35,436 nt of DNA from Patulibacter medicamentivorans (GCF_000240225.1 NZ_AGUD01000305.1:1-35436), one strand, 5' to 3'. Positions 6,127 through 14,655 are shown, counted from the stretch's first letter. Numbers and translations are program-made. The notes: generated from the sequence alone by a model not told the origin.

Positions 6127-8988
6127 GTGGCTCAGACGCCTCTCACCAGCGACTACACGATCGAGAAGGCGCTCACCGTGCGCCGCAGGTTCACGCAGGC
6201 CGGCGTGCACCCCTTCGACCAGATCGAATGGGAGCTCCGCGACGCCGTCATCGGCAACCCGGAGAAGCCCGCCTTCCGCCAGGACGGCGTCGAGTTCCCG
6301 AAGAGCTGGTCGCAGAACGCGACCAACATCGTGAGCCAGAAGTACTTCCGCGGGCAGCTCGGCTCGCCGACGCGGGAGAGCTCGGTCCGGCAGATGATCG
6401 GCCGCGTCTCCGGCACGATCGCCGACTGGGGGCGCTCGCTCTCCTACTTCGCGACGCCCGAGGACGGCGACGCCTTCGAGGCCGAGCTGACCTACGTGCT
6501 GCTGCACCAGCTGGCGGCGTTCAACTCGCCGGTCTGGTTCAACGTCGGGTTCGAGGAGTCGCCGCAGTGCTCGGCGTGCTTCATCCTCTCGGTCGACGAC
6601 TCGATGGACTCGATCCTCGGGTGGAACACCAAGGAGGGCCGGATCTTCCGCGGCGGCTCCGGGTCGGGGATCAACCTCTCCAACATCCGCGGGTCGATGG
6701 AGCCGCTGTCCAAGGGCGGCACCGCCTCGGGGCCGGTCTCCTTCATGCGCGGCGCCGACGCCTGGGCCGGCACGATCAAGTCCGGCGGCAAGACCCGCCG
6801 CGCGGCGAAGATGGTCGTCCTCGACGTCGACCACCCGGACATCCTGGAGTTCATCCAGTGCAAGGCCAAGGAGGAGGACAAGGCCGAGGCCCTGGCCAAG
6901 GCCGGGTTCGACATGTCGATCGACGGTGACGGCTTCACCTCGATCCAGTACCAGAACGCCAACAACTCGGTCCGGGCCACCGACGAGTTCATGCAGGCCG
7001 TCGACGCCGGCGGCGAGTGGCAGACGATCGCCCGCAACCGCGAGGTCGCCGACGTTCCGACGCCGAGCTACCCCGCCCGCCAGCTGATGGACGAGATCGC
7101 GAAGGCCGCCTGGCGCTGCGCCGATCCCGGCATCCAGTTCGACACCACGATCAACCGCTGGCACACGTGCCCCAACAGCGGCCGGATCAACGCGTCGAAC
7201 CCGTGCAGCGAGTACATGCACGTCGACGACTCGGCCTGCAACCTGGCGTCGCTGAACCTGATGAAGTTCCGTCGCCCCGACGGCACGTTCGACGTCGAGA
7301 GCTTCGAGCACACCGTCGACGTGGTCCTGCTGGCGCAGGAGATCGTCGTCGGCCCGTCGAGCTACCCGACCGAGAAGATCGGCGAGAACGCCCGGCGCTT
7401 CCGCCAGCTCGGCATGGGCTACGCCAACCTCGGCGCCTACCTGATGGCCGGCGGCATGCCGTACGACTCCGACGAGGGTCGCGTGACCGCCGCGGCGATC
7501 ACCGCCCTGATGACCGGCCGCGCCTACCGCCGCTCGGCGGAGGCGGCCGCCGCGATCGGCCCCTACGAGGCCTACGAGGACAACCGCGAGCCGCACAACG
7601 AGGTCATGCGGATGCACCGCGAGGCCGCCTACGAGATCGATGACGCGCTCTCGCACGACAAGGAGCTGCTGGCCGCGGCCCGCCGCAGCTGGGACGAGGC
7701 GGTCAAGCTCGGCGACGAGCACGGCTACCGCAACGCCCAGGCGACGGTGCTGGCCCCGACCGGCACGATCTCCTTCCTGATGGACTGCGACACGACCGGC
7801 ATCGAGCCGGACTTCTCGCTGGTCAAGCACAAGGAGCTCGTCGGCGGCGGCAACATGGTGATCGTCAACCGGACGGTCCCGCTGGCGCTGCAGGAGCTCG
7901 GCTACTCGGCCGAGCAGGTCGACCAGATCATCGCCTACACCAACGAGCACAACACGATCGTCGGGGCGCCCGGCCTGCGAGACGAGCACCTGCCGGTCTT
8001 CGACGTCGCCGTCGGCGAGCGGGCGATCAGCCACATGGGCCACATCAAGATGATGGGCGCCACGCAGCCGTTCCTCTCGGGCGCGATCTCGAAGACGGTC
8101 AACATGCCGAAGACGGCGACCGTCGAGGACATCGCCGAGGCCTACATCGAGGCCTGGCGCCTCGGCGTCAAGGCGCTGGCGATCTACCGCGACGGCTCCA
8201 AGACGGCCCAGGCCCTGCGGACCGACGCCCAGAGCGACGAGCCGGTCGTGGCCGCCGCCGAGCTGGACAAGATCGTCGAGGAGGCGGTCAACCGCGCGAT
8301 CGCCGAGACCGAGGTCCGCGTCCGCGCCGAGCTCGGCCCGAAGCGCCGGCGGATGCCGCGCGAGCGCCAGTCGATCACCCACAAGTTCTCGATCGGCGGC
8401 CACGAGGGCTACATCACCGCCGGCAAGTACGAGGACGGCTCGGTCGGGGAGATCTTCCTGACCGACATCGGCAAGGAGGGCTCGGCCGTTCGCGGCATGA
8501 TGAACTCCTTCGCGACCTCGGTCTCGATCGCCCTCCAGTACGGGGTGCCGCTCGAGACGCTCGTGCGCAAGTTCGCCTACATGCGGTTCGAGCCGGAGGG
8601 GATCACCACCAACCCGGAGATCCCGTTCGCGAAGTCGATGCCCGACTACTTCATGCGCTGGCTGGCCAGCCGCTTCCTCGGGCCCGACCTGCAGGAGGAG
8701 CTCGGCATCCGGACCGACGAGGTCCGCCAGCGCGAGCAGTCGGCCAACGCCGAGCCCGCCGCCGACACCGCGGGACCGGCCGAGTCGACGTCCAGCGCCG
8801 CCCCGACCGCCAGCGCTCCCGCGCTGTCGGCGGCGACCGACACCCCGCCGGTGGTCCCGGCCCGCGTCGTGGCCTCCGGCCCCGACATCGAGCTGGGCCC
8901 GGTCTGCGGCGAGTGCGGCGGCATGATGCAGCGGACGGGCGCGTGCTACACGTGCTCCAGCTGCGGCAACAACACCGGCTGCGGCTGA
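6127..8988 (+). CDS. nrdJ: Adenosylcobalamin-dependent (class II) ribonucleotide reductase
   Basis: 953 aa from GTG at 6127. It reduces ribonucleotides to deoxyribonucleotides using a radical made from adenosylcobalamin, with no need for oxygen. Visible hallmarks: the N-terminal Cys pair region PQCSACFILSVDDSMDSI (about 146-163), the catalytic NPCSE motif (Cys360 and Glu362), and LAPTGTISFLMDCDTTGIEPDF. There is an Ala/Pro/Ser-rich linker near 870-920 and a C-terminal tail with CGECGG ... CYTCSSCGNNTGCG, the redox/zinc-type Cys cluster of this family. The length fits bacterial NrdJ. The start was chosen because the conserved N-terminus begins at MAQTPLTSDYTIEKALTVRR and a purine-rich stretch (GAGGAACGAAGG) lies upstream. 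It stands alone without nrdR and ends in tandem terminators. Regulation is probably through the long leader. Confidence 0.96.
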   Translation: MAQTPLTSDYTIEKALTVRRRFTQAGVHPFDQIEWELRDAVIGNPEKPAFRQDGVEFPKSWSQNATNIVSQKYFRGQLGSPTRESSVRQMIGRVSGTIADWGRSLSYFATPEDGDAFEAELTYVLLHQLAAFNSPVWFNVGFEESPQCSACFILSVDDSMDSILGWNTKEGRIFRGGSGSGINLSNIRGSMEPLSKGGTASGPVSFMRGADAWAGTIKSGGKTRRAAKMVVLDVDHPDILEFIQCKAKEEDKAEALAKAGFDMSIDGDGFTSIQYQNANNSVRATDEFMQAVDAGGEWQTIARNREVADVPTPSYPARQLMDEIAKAAWRCADPGIQFDTTINRWHTCPNSGRINASNPCSEYMHVDDSACNLASLNLMKFRRPDGTFDVESFEHTVDVVLLAQEIVVGPSSYPTEKIGENARRFRQLGMGYANLGAYLMAGGMPYDSDEGRVTAAAITALMTGRAYRRSAEAAAAIGPYEAYEDNREPHNEVMRMHREAAYEIDDALSHDKELLAAARRSWDEAVKLGDEHGYRNAQATVLAPTGTISFLMDCDTTGIEPDFSLVKHKELVGGGNMVIVNRTVPLALQELGYSAEQVDQIIAYTNEHNTIVGAPGLRDEHLPVFDVAVGERAISHMGHIKMMGATQPFLSGAISKTVNMPKTATVEDIAEAYIEAWRLGVKALAIYRDGSKTAQALRTDAQSDEPVVAAAELDKIVEEAVNRAIAETEVRVRAELGPKRRRMPRERQSITHKFSIGGHEGYITAGKYEDGSVGEIFLTDIGKEGSAVRGMMNSFATSVSIALQYGVPLETLVRKFAYMRFEPEGITTNPEIPFAKSMPDYFMRWLASRFLGPDLQEELGIRTDEVRQREQSANAEPAADTAGPAESTSSAAPTASAPALSAATDTPPVVPARVVASGPDIELGPVCGECGGMMQRTGACYTCSSCGNNTGCG

Positions 8989-8999
8989 GCCGCTGCCGA

Positions 9000-9024
9000 C
9001 GCGTCCGGCTCGCTGCCGGACGCG
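9000..9024 (+). terminator. Intrinsic terminator hairpin 1 after nrdJ
   Basis: A 9-bp perfect stem, CGCGTCCGG with CCGGACGCG, around a 7-nt loop, 11 nt after the nrdJ stop. Confidence 0.65.
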
Positions 9025-9050
9025 GACCGCGGTCGAGCAGCACCGCCGAG

Positions 9051-9077
9051 CGACGGGCGCCCACGAGGCGCCCGTCG
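9051..9077 (+). terminator. Intrinsic terminator hairpin 2 after nrdJ
   Basis: An 11-bp perfect stem, CGACGGGCGCC with GGCGCCCGTCG, around a 5-nt loop, followed by a short T-containing run (TCGTT). Together with hairpin 1 it insulates the highly expressed nrdJ from the next gene. Confidence 0.75.
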
Positions 9078-9151
9078 TCGTTCCCGGGCCGAGATCGATC
9101 GAACGTCCGCCTGCCGTCGACGGCGCACGCGACCGCGGCTAGGGTCGCGCC

Positions 9152-9349
9152 ATGGGTCAACGGTCACCGATGCTGCCGTACCTGCTGGCGATGCTCGCCG
9201 CGACCATCCTCGGGGCGGTGCTGGCGCTGCTGCTGACCGGGGATCGCGCCGGAGCGTCGGGATCGAGCGAGTCGCCACCGGCGGTCGCCCGCTCCGCCGA
9301 CCCGCCGCCCGCGCGGCCGTTGCCGGAGGCTGTCGCCCTGCACCGCTGA
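9152..9349 (+). CDS. Small single-pass membrane protein, unknown function
   Basis: 65 aa. A short basic N-terminus is followed by one strong membrane helix (MLPYLLAMLAATILGAVLALLLTG, residues 7-30) and a low-complexity Ser/Pro/Arg tail. There is no lipobox and no obvious signal-peptidase site, so it is probably an N-in, C-out anchored peptide. The start is well supported: TAGGGT (9140-9145) ends exactly 6 nt before the ATG, the spacing of a leaderless transcript. It sits between the nrdJ terminators and ogt; the 62-nt gap to ogt allows co-transcription. I do not recognise the family. Confidence 0.65.
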   Translation: MGQRSPMLPYLLAMLAATILGAVLALLLTGDRAGASGSSESPPAVARSADPPPARPLPEAVALHR

Positions 9350-9411
9350 GCGGACCGCGCGGCAACGACCGGGCGGCATGCGAGATTGGTTCGTGACCCC
9401 GTCGCACGCCG

Positions 9412-9954
9412 ATGCCCGCCACCGCCTACGCCCTCTTCGACACCACGCTCGGTCCGTGCGCGATCGCCTGGAACGGCGACGCCGTCGCCGGGGTCGAGCT
9501 GCCCGAGGGCGATCCACAGGCGACCCGGCGGCGGGCCGGCCGGCTCTGGCCCGAGGCGCGCGAGAGCGCTCCCCCGCCGGCGATCCAGTGCGTGATCGAC
9601 GAGGTCCTGGCGCTGCTCGACGGCCAGGCGGTCGACTTCGCCACGGCGCGACTGGACGACGAGGCCGTGCCGGCCTTCCACCGCCGCGTCTACGACCTGG
9701 CCCGGACGATCCCTCCCGGCCACACGCTGACCTACGGCGAGGTCGCGCTGCGGCTCGGCGAGCCCGGGGCGGCGCAGGCGGTCGGCCAGGCGCTCGGGGC
9801 CAACCCGTTCCCGATCGTCGTCCCCTGCCACCGCGTGGTCGGCGCCGACGGCCGGATCGGCGGCTTCTCGGCTCCCGGCGGCGCGGCGACGAAGCGGCGG
9901 CTGCTGGCGTTCGAGGGCGCCTGGCAGTACGACCAGGCCTCGCTCTTCGACTGA
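9412..9954 (+). CDS. ogt: Methylated-DNA--protein-cysteine S-methyltransferase
   Basis: 180 aa. The protein removes alkyl groups from O6-alkylguanine in DNA by transferring them to its own cysteine, a one-shot repair reaction. The active-site motif PCHRVV is present with the acceptor at Cys139. It is preceded by the winged-helix recognition region (PPGHTLTYGEVALRLGEPGAAQAVGQALGANPFPIV) and followed by GGFSAPGGAATKRRLLAFEG, all diagnostic of the Ogt/MGMT C-terminal domain. The N-terminal half is the usual RNase-H-like cap domain. ATG at 9412 is used because MPATAYALFDTTLGP aligns with typical starts; no clear -10 or Shine-Dalgarno decides it. Two AlkZ-like putative glycosylases 4-7 kb away also point to alkylation repair, though not in one operon. 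Confidence 0.93.
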   Translation: MPATAYALFDTTLGPCAIAWNGDAVAGVELPEGDPQATRRRAGRLWPEARESAPPPAIQCVIDEVLALLDGQAVDFATARLDDEAVPAFHRRVYDLARTIPPGHTLTYGEVALRLGEPGAAQAVGQALGANPFPIVVPCHRVVGADGRIGGFSAPGGAATKRRLLAFEGAWQYDQASLFD

Positions 9955-10033
9955 CGGCGAGCGCGACCGCGGTGGGCCCGCCGACGCCCTGGCCCCGCGG
10001 GTGAGGACCCGACGAGCGTCGGCGGACGTCGCC

Positions 10034-10468
10034 TCAGCCGTCGCGGAGCTCCTCGGGCGGCAGGTCGCCCGGCAGCGGCGTCTCCTGCGGCGGCGCGCTC
10101 TCGGTCGCCTCCCACGACGGGAACGCCTCGCCGTCCCGGCCCTGGTGCTCCTGCGATCCGCCGAGCGCCACCAGCAGCACGCGCTCCGGTCCGCGGTTCG
10201 CCAGCTGCCGCCGCAACTCGGGGGCGACGCGCACCAGCTCGCCGGGGCCGACCAGCTGCTCGTCGCCCTCGACGATCAGCGACAGCCGCCCCTCGAGCAC
10301 CAGGTAGACCTCCTCCTGGTGCGCGTGGCGATGGATCCGCCCACGCTGGCCGGGCAGCAGGACCATCTGGTTGAGCCCGAAGGTCGTCACGCCCAGCTCG
10401 CGACGCAGCGGGACGAACCGCTCGTCGCTCTCGGGGCGCAGGCGGGTGGTGGCGATGCCGGTCTCCAT
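10034..10468 (-). CDS. Cupin-domain protein
   Basis: 144 aa. A single conserved-barrel cupin: the metal-binding motif IHRHAHQEEVYLVLEGRLSL (HxH plus Glu, then Gly) lies near residues 50-70, with a second strand block (GPGELVRVAPELRRQLANRG) carrying an Arg where the last metal-ligand His often sits. Such stand-alone cupins bind a metal and act as small enzymes or sensors; substrate unknown. The start is supported by TAGCGT (10480-10475 on the minus strand) exactly 6 nt before the ATG. It converges on ogt and is divergent from the small TTG-start gene at 10604. Confidence 0.8.
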   Translation of the reverse strand: METGIATTRLRPESDERFVPLRRELGVTTFGLNQMVLLPGQRGRIHRHAHQEEVYLVLEGRLSLIVEGDEQLVGPGELVRVAPELRRQLANRGPERVLLVALGGSQEHQGRDGEAFPSWEATESAPPQETPLPGDLPPEELRDG

Positions 10469-10534
10469 GTCCCGACGCTACCGCGGGAGGGCCACGACCG
10501 GTGGGCCAGCGCTGCCCGAAGCCGGGCACTCCGG

Positions 10535-10564
10535 TTGCGTCCCGGCGACCGCGGTTGGTACAAG
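10535..10564 (+). promoter_or_regulatory. Candidate promoter for the 10604 gene
   Basis: TTGCGT (10535-10540) and TACAAG (10559-10564), separated by 18 bp, lie about 40 nt upstream of a TTG start with a strong Shine-Dalgarno. Unlike most genes here, this one would have a normal leader. Confidence 0.4.
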
Positions 10565-10603
10565 AGCGGGGAAGCGACCCAACCCGCTCCAAGGAGGCCC
10601 CTG

Positions 10604-10795
10604 TTGGCCAACCACCTCACCCCCGAGGAACTCGCCGACGCCCGTGGCGTCGAGCGGACCGAGATCATCGCCACCTGCATCAGGCTCGGCGTCCCGGTCT
10701 ACCAGGGCAAGATCGACCGCTGGCTCTTCCAGGCCGCCGTCCAGGGTCACGAGCGGTCGCAGCGGCGAACCGCGGGCGGCGAGACGCTCCACTAG
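10604..10795 (+). CDS. Small HTH-like protein with a TTG start
   Basis: 63 aa. The frame has no ATG or GTG at the right place. Instead TTG at 10604 lies 6 nt after a perfect AAGGAGG (10591-10597), the best ribosome site in the window. The product MANHLTPEELADARGVERTEIIATCIRLGVPVYQGKIDRW... has an excisionase/MerR-like helix-turn-helix look: LTPEELA ... GV ... EII, then a wing-like GVPVYQGKIDR and LF. It is therefore a plausible small DNA-binding protein or anti-sigma-like partner. It is divergent from the cupin gene and convergent with the gene at 10828. The function is inferred only from the pattern. Confidence 0.65.
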   Translation: MANHLTPEELADARGVERTEIIATCIRLGVPVYQGKIDRWLFQAAVQGHERSQRRTAGGETLH

Positions 10796-10827
10796 CCGCG
10801 CGTCACCGCACCAACTCCCCGAGGCGC

Positions 10828-11292
10828 TCAGGCGTCGATCACCGGGGTCTCGCGCTCGAGCCGCTCGAGGGCCTCGCGCACGAGAACCGAGGCCGGGTCC
10901 CGGGCGAGCCGATCGCGCAGCTCGGCCCGCAGCACCTCGCAGGCCAGGTGACCGGCGGGACGCGGCGCCAGCAGCAGCCGCTTCGCGTGGTCGGACGGCG
11001 ACTCCCCCGGCCGCGGCACCAGCAGCGCCAGCGCGTGCTGCTGCGCCGCATCGAGCCCGGCCCGCTGGGCGACCTGGGCCACGCTCATCCCTGCTCGCCC
11101 GACCACCGGACGCAGCAGCGCCACCGGCTGCGCGTCGGGTCCGACGGCCTCGGCCACCCGCACCGCGCGGCGGACGAGCAGCGCGTCGAAGCTCCCCGCC
11201 CGGCCGCGGACCTGCTGCGCCAGGTCGAACGCCCGTCGGCGACCGGCGGTCTGGGACAGCGAGCGCAGGGCGTTGGCACGGGTCGGCTCCAC
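10828..11292 (-). CDS. Hypothetical helical protein
   Basis: 154 aa from GTG at 11292. It is rich in Ala, Arg and Leu, predicted all-helical, with segments such as SFDALLVRRAVRVAEAVG and MSVAQVAQRAGLDAAQQHALALLVPRPGESPSDHAKRLLLAPRP, the first part of which resembles a helix-turn-helix (VAQVAQRAGLD). No catalytic motif, signal peptide or membrane helix is seen. The start is uncertain: GGAGG lies only 2 nt before the GTG and no TAnnnT box is present. Codon choice (strong G/C at third positions) supports a real gene. Family not recognised. Confidence 0.55.
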   Translation of the reverse strand: MEPTRANALRSLSQTAGRRRAFDLAQQVRGRAGSFDALLVRRAVRVAEAVGPDAQPVALLRPVVGRAGMSVAQVAQRAGLDAAQQHALALLVPRPGESPSDHAKRLLLAPRPAGHLACEVLRAELRDRLARDPASVLVREALERLERETPVIDA

Positions 11293-11342
11293 GCCCTCCG
11301 CATCGGCCCCGGAGCCGGCCCGCGGGAGCCGACGCCCGCCGA

Positions 11343-11379
11343 GCGGACGACCGTCCGGTCGCGGGCGACGGTCGTCCGC
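11343..11379 (-). terminator. Intrinsic terminator hairpin
   Basis: A perfect 13-bp stem, GCGGACGACCGTC with GACGGTCGTCCGC, around an 11-nt loop, downstream of the minus-strand gene ending at 11412 and upstream of the next one. Confidence 0.7.
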
Positions 11380-11411
11380 CGCGACGCGACCCGGGGATCG
11401 AGCGAACCAGG

Positions 11412-11693
11412 CTAGTCGCCGGTGATCATCGCGAGCACCTGCGGCAGCGCGTCGTAGAACATCTCCAGCTCCTCGTCGGGCACGTCGACGTGCGCGCCCT
11501 GGAAGTGCGAGTGGTCGCCGTGGATGTGCAGCTGGGGCGTGATCGTCGCGCCGGCGATCACGAAGAACGGCAGGTACGAGTAGTAGTCGAGGCCCTCGAA
11601 CTCCTGCGGCTCGAGGCCGGTGCCGTCGAGGATCTGCCGGAAGCGCTCGTCGAAGCGCGGTTCGTCGATGAGGATCGAGGCGATGCGGGCCAT
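11412..11693 (-). CDS. Small acidic hypothetical protein
   Basis: 93 aa from ATG at 11693: MARIASILIDEPRFDERFRQ ... LDYYSYLPFFVIAGATITPQLHIHGDHSHFQGAHVDVPDEELEMFYDALPQVLAMITGD. It is acidic, with a His-rich centre (HIHGDHSHF) that could bind a metal; there is no signal peptide. The 29 extra codons open upstream are Arg/Pro-rich and unlike protein, so the internal ATG is preferred; CAGACT, a weak -10, ends 6 nt before it. Own transcription unit, closed by the hairpin at 11343-11379. Family not recognised. Confidence 0.65.
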   Translation of the reverse strand: MARIASILIDEPRFDERFRQILDGTGLEPQEFEGLDYYSYLPFFVIAGATITPQLHIHGDHSHFQGAHVDVPDEELEMFYDALPQVLAMITGD

Positions 11694-11814
11694 CGCCGGA
11701 GTCTGACGCCCCGTGCGCTCCGGCAGGTGACCGCCTCGCGACGGCGGACAGCGATCGACGCCGCGACGGCCGGCCGGCACGCCGGGACCACGACGCGGTC
11801 GACGGCGGCGGGCG

Positions 11815-12495
11815 CTACTCCGCCGTCGCGCCCTCGGCGACCGCCAGCTGCCGCGCCCGGTACTTGGCGGCGGTCCTGCGGCGACCGGGAATCGTGATCG
11901 GCGCCCGCTCGCGGATCTCCTCGACCACCCGCACGGTCACCGCGCTGGCCGACTCGCCGGGCTGCGCCTGGCCGCCGCCGGGCAGGAAGAACTCGACCCG
12001 GATCCGGGGCCGCTTGGGGAACCGCACGATGTCGACCGAGCCGGTGACGGCGACCGAGACGATCGTCGTCCCCGGAACCGCCAGCGCCAGCCGGCCGGCG
12101 CCGCTGCGGGCCCGCAGCCGCTGCCCGCGCGAGATCGTGCCCTCGGGGAAGATCCCGATGCAGGTCCCGCCGCCGAGCTCGGCGATCGCGGTGTCCATCG
12201 CGTGGGCGTCGCCCTTGCCGCGCTCGATCGGGATCTGCCCCATCCCGTCGAGGACCTTGCCCAGCAGCGGGTTCTTCCACATCGAGGACTTGGCCAGCGC
12301 CTGGATCTGCCGCTGGCGCCTGGCGGCGACGCCGACGACGACCGGGTCCCAGTAGCTGTCGTGATTGCCGACCGCGAGCACCGGCCCGTCGGTCGGCAGG
12401 TGCTCCAGGCCGACGACCTCGAGCCGGCCCCAGTGGCGGACGATCGGCGTGGCGACGGCCATCACGGCGCGGTACGTGCGGGTCATGCGGGTCAC
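11815..12495 (-). CDS. plsC: 1-acyl-sn-glycerol-3-phosphate acyltransferase family protein
   Basis: 226 aa from GTG at 12495. The family adds the second acyl chain to lysophosphatidic acid at the membrane, though some members use other acceptors. Catalytic motif NHDSYWD (His45-x4-Asp50) and the acceptor-binding FPEGTISRG (116-124) are present, with the KSSMWKNPLLGKVLDGMGQIPIERG block typical of PlsC between them. The C-terminal ~60 residues are basic. The start is supported by TACCTT (12507-12502 on the minus strand) exactly 6 nt before the GTG. It is divergent from the DUF1963-like gene. Confidence 0.85.
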   Translation of the reverse strand: MTRMTRTYRAVMAVATPIVRHWGRLEVVGLEHLPTDGPVLAVGNHDSYWDPVVVGVAARRQRQIQALAKSSMWKNPLLGKVLDGMGQIPIERGKGDAHAMDTAIAELGGGTCIGIFPEGTISRGQRLRARSGAGRLALAVPGTTIVSVAVTGSVDIVRFPKRPRIRVEFFLPGGGQAQPGESASAVTVRVVEEIRERAPITIPGRRRTAAKYRARQLAVAEGATAE

Positions 12496-12583
12496 GTCTA
12501 GAAGGTACCCGCGGTCCCAACCCGGGTGACACCGCGGCGCTCGTCGCGGCGACCCCGCCGTCGCCGGCTGCGATCCTGGTTGG

Positions 12584-13462
12584 GTGCTGTCGCCCCACGA
12601 GGTCCGCGAGATCGCCCTCCGCCATCTGCCCGAGGAGCGGGTCGACGAGGCGCTGCGGGCGGTCCGCCCCGGCTGGCGGGCGCGGCTGGAGGAGAGCGGC
12701 CCGCTGCTGATCGGCGGCGCCGCGCCGCTGGCCGAGGGCGAGCGGTGGCCGGTCAACGAGCGCGGGATCCCGCTGACCTTCCTGGCCGCGATCGACTGCG
12801 CGTGGCTGCCGGGGTTCGACGACAGCTGGCCCGACCCGACCGGCTGGCGCCACGACGGGGCGCTGCTGCGGATCTTCGCCGACCTCGTCGACCGGCCGCA
12901 GGACCCCGGGCCGGCGACCGTCCTGGTGGCCGCCGACGGGACCGAGGTCTTCGCGGTCGACCCGCCGCCGCTGCCGGATCCGTGGCCGCCCGCCGGCGAC
13001 GAGCGCGACGACCCGGCGCCCCACCAGCGGGTCCGGGCGCTGCCGGCCCATCGCGCGATCGCCGAGCCGTTCCTGACCGCCCAGGAGCTGGCGTTCGGCC
13101 CGCTGCACGTGCTCGACCCGGATCCGAACGTCGACGGCTACCGCCATTTCAGCTTCGACCTGCGGCTCGACGGCGAGGAGCGCGACTGGGACGACCCGCG
13201 GATCCGCCCGTTCGCCGTCACCCACGTGGCCGGCGAGCCGTGCTCGGTCGAGGAGGACGTCCGCACCAGCGCCTGCGAGCTGCTCGAGGACGGCGGCGAG
13301 CTCCAGGACGAGGACGAGTGGCGCGTCCTGCTGGCGATCCACGACGGCTTCGGCGGCGACGTCGAGATCCACGACGGCGGCGCCTACCACGTGCTGGTGC
13401 CGGTCGAGGACCTGGCCGTCGGCCGCTACGACCGCGCGGTCTGCGACGTGGCGACCGGCTGA
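12584..13462 (+). CDS. DUF1963 (YwqG-like) protein
   Basis: 292 aa from GTG at 12584. Matches to the DUF1963 pattern: SGPLLIGGAAPLAEGERWPVNERGIPLTFLAAIDCAWLPGFD (substrate-pocket region rich in Pro and aromatic residues), GALLRIFADL, FGPLHVLDPDPNVDG, and the closing WRVLLAIHDGF ... GGAYHVLVPVEDLAVGRYDRAVCDV. The family is widespread, cytosolic and of unknown function. Acidic protein, no signal peptide. Divergent from plsC; ends 36 bases before a bidirectional terminator. The start could be CTG at 12587, but GTG is more usual. Confidence 0.75.
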   Translation: MLSPHEVREIALRHLPEERVDEALRAVRPGWRARLEESGPLLIGGAAPLAEGERWPVNERGIPLTFLAAIDCAWLPGFDDSWPDPTGWRHDGALLRIFADLVDRPQDPGPATVLVAADGTEVFAVDPPPLPDPWPPAGDERDDPAPHQRVRALPAHRAIAEPFLTAQELAFGPLHVLDPDPNVDGYRHFSFDLRLDGEERDWDDPRIRPFAVTHVAGEPCSVEEDVRTSACELLEDGGELQDEDEWRVLLAIHDGFGGDVEIHDGGAYHVLVPVEDLAVGRYDRAVCDVATG

Positions 13463-13497
13463 GGCGCGCGGCGCTCCCGCAGCAAGCCAGCCGCGAA

Positions 13498-13538
13498 GTC
13501 CCACGATCGGCACCGGATGGCGGGGGCGATCGTGGGAC
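13498..13538. terminator. Bidirectional terminator between convergent genes
   Basis: A perfect 12-bp inverted repeat, GTCCCACGATCG with CGATCGTGGGAC, around a 17-nt loop. It sits in the 89-base gap between the convergent genes ending at 13462 and 13552. Confidence 0.75.
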
Positions 13539-13551
13539 CTCGGCGGCCCGG

Positions 13552-14655
13552 CTACCGCCCGGCCACCTCGACCGCAACGCTGCCCGCGTCGGGCTCCGCG
13601 AACCGCAGCAGCCGCCGGCCCTCGGCGCGGACCGACGCCAGCGCCCGCTGCGGCAGCCGCCGCAGGGGACGCACGAGCAGGACCGCGGCGTCGCGGCGTC
13701 GCTCGACGTCCCAGGTGCCCGCGACGACGCCGTCCCAGGTGAAGGTCGCGGCGACGATCCCGTTCTTGGTCACCAGCCCGCGCCGGTGCTCGGCGGCGAT
13801 CACGCGGCTCGGGTCGGCGTGCGACAGGACCAGGTTGTCGAAGCGCGGCAGGAAGCGGACCGGCGCCGGGACCTCCTCGGGCGGCCGCGGGGCTCCGGGC
13901 AGGTCGAACAGCACGCGACCCTGCTCGTCGCGAAACCGGACCAGGTCCCCCATGGCCTCCAGCAGCGGCCGGGTCCCGCCGAGCCCCGACCACTTGGCGG
14001 CGTCGGCGGCGGTCGCCGGGCCGAACGCCGCCAGGTAGCGCCGCAGCAGCGCGCCGGGCGCCGGCTCGCGATCCAGAGGCTCGCCGAGCAGCTGCTCGGC
14101 GAGGACCAGCCGCGGGGCGTTGCCGGGGAAGCCGAACCGCTGCCCCGGCTCCGGCAGCATCGCCAGCGGCAGCAGCATCCGCGCGATCATCGCCAGGTCG
14201 TTGCCCGGCACCTCGGGGTAGGCGGCGTGGAGCGGCTCGCGGAGGTCCGTCACCGTCCGCGGCTCGGCGGTCAGCAGCGTGCGCGCCAGCGGCAGCAGGC
14301 CGTCGAGGTCGAGCGCCGCCCGGCGCGGGCCGGGCGTCTGCAGGACGCGGTCCAGGACCGGCTGCAGCGTCAGGCGGAAGCGGACGAAATCCGCCCGCGA
14401 GACGTGGTGGATCGTGCCGCGCATCATCGTCGCGCGGATCACCCGCCGCTGCGCCAGCAGGTCGATCAGGTCCTGGTGGCGGAAGTCCGCGACGCGGCTC
14501 CAGAGGCCCACGAACGGCGGCGCCGGCGCCTGGCCCTGCAGCCCGACGAGCTGCTCGATCGCCGCCAGCGGGCCGTCGGTCGAGCGCTCGAGCAGCAGCT
14601 GCCGCGCCAGCAGCGCCCGGTTCAGCCGTCGCCGGCTCAGGACCTCGTCGGTCAC
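13552..14655 (-). CDS. AlkZ/YcaQ-like winged-helix DNA glycosylase family protein (copy 2)
   Basis: 367 aa from GTG at 14655, whose first bases overlap the TGA of the lipoprotein gene (GTGA, 4 nt), so translation is probably coupled. Family HTH_42: N-terminus RRLNRALLARQLLLERS, then LVGLQGQAPAPPFVGLWSR with Gln40-Gly-Gln42. The QxQ pair is at the place where AlkZ glycosylases carry their catalytic motif. Further blocks shared with copy 1 are RATMMRGTIHHVSRADFVRFR, RRYLAAFGPATAADAAKWSGL, FLPRFDNLVLSHADPSRVIA and NGIVAATFTWDGVVAGTWDVERRR. AlkZ-type enzymes excise bulky alkylated bases or unhook crosslinks. A repair role is inferred; uncharacterised actinobacterial members are numerous. Confidence 0.8.
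   Translation of the reverse strand: MTDEVLSRRRLNRALLARQLLLERSTDGPLAAIEQLVGLQGQAPAPPFVGLWSRVADFRHQDLIDLLAQRRVIRATMMRGTIHHVSRADFVRFRLTLQPVLDRVLQTPGPRRAALDLDGLLPLARTLLTAEPRTVTDLREPLHAAYPEVPGNDLAMIARMLLPLAMLPEPGQRFGFPGNAPRLVLAEQLLGEPLDREPAPGALLRRYLAAFGPATAADAAKWSGLGGTRPLLEAMGDLVRFRDEQGRVLFDLPGAPRPPEEVPAPVRFLPRFDNLVLSHADPSRVIAAEHRRGLVTKNGIVAATFTWDGVVAGTWDVERRRDAAVLLVRPLRRLPQRALASVRAEGRRLLRFAEPDAGSVAVEVAGR

Noticed and set aside
5986..8403. Long open frame antisense to nrdJ
   Set aside because: Mirror of the third-position GC bias of nrdJ; no recognisable domain.
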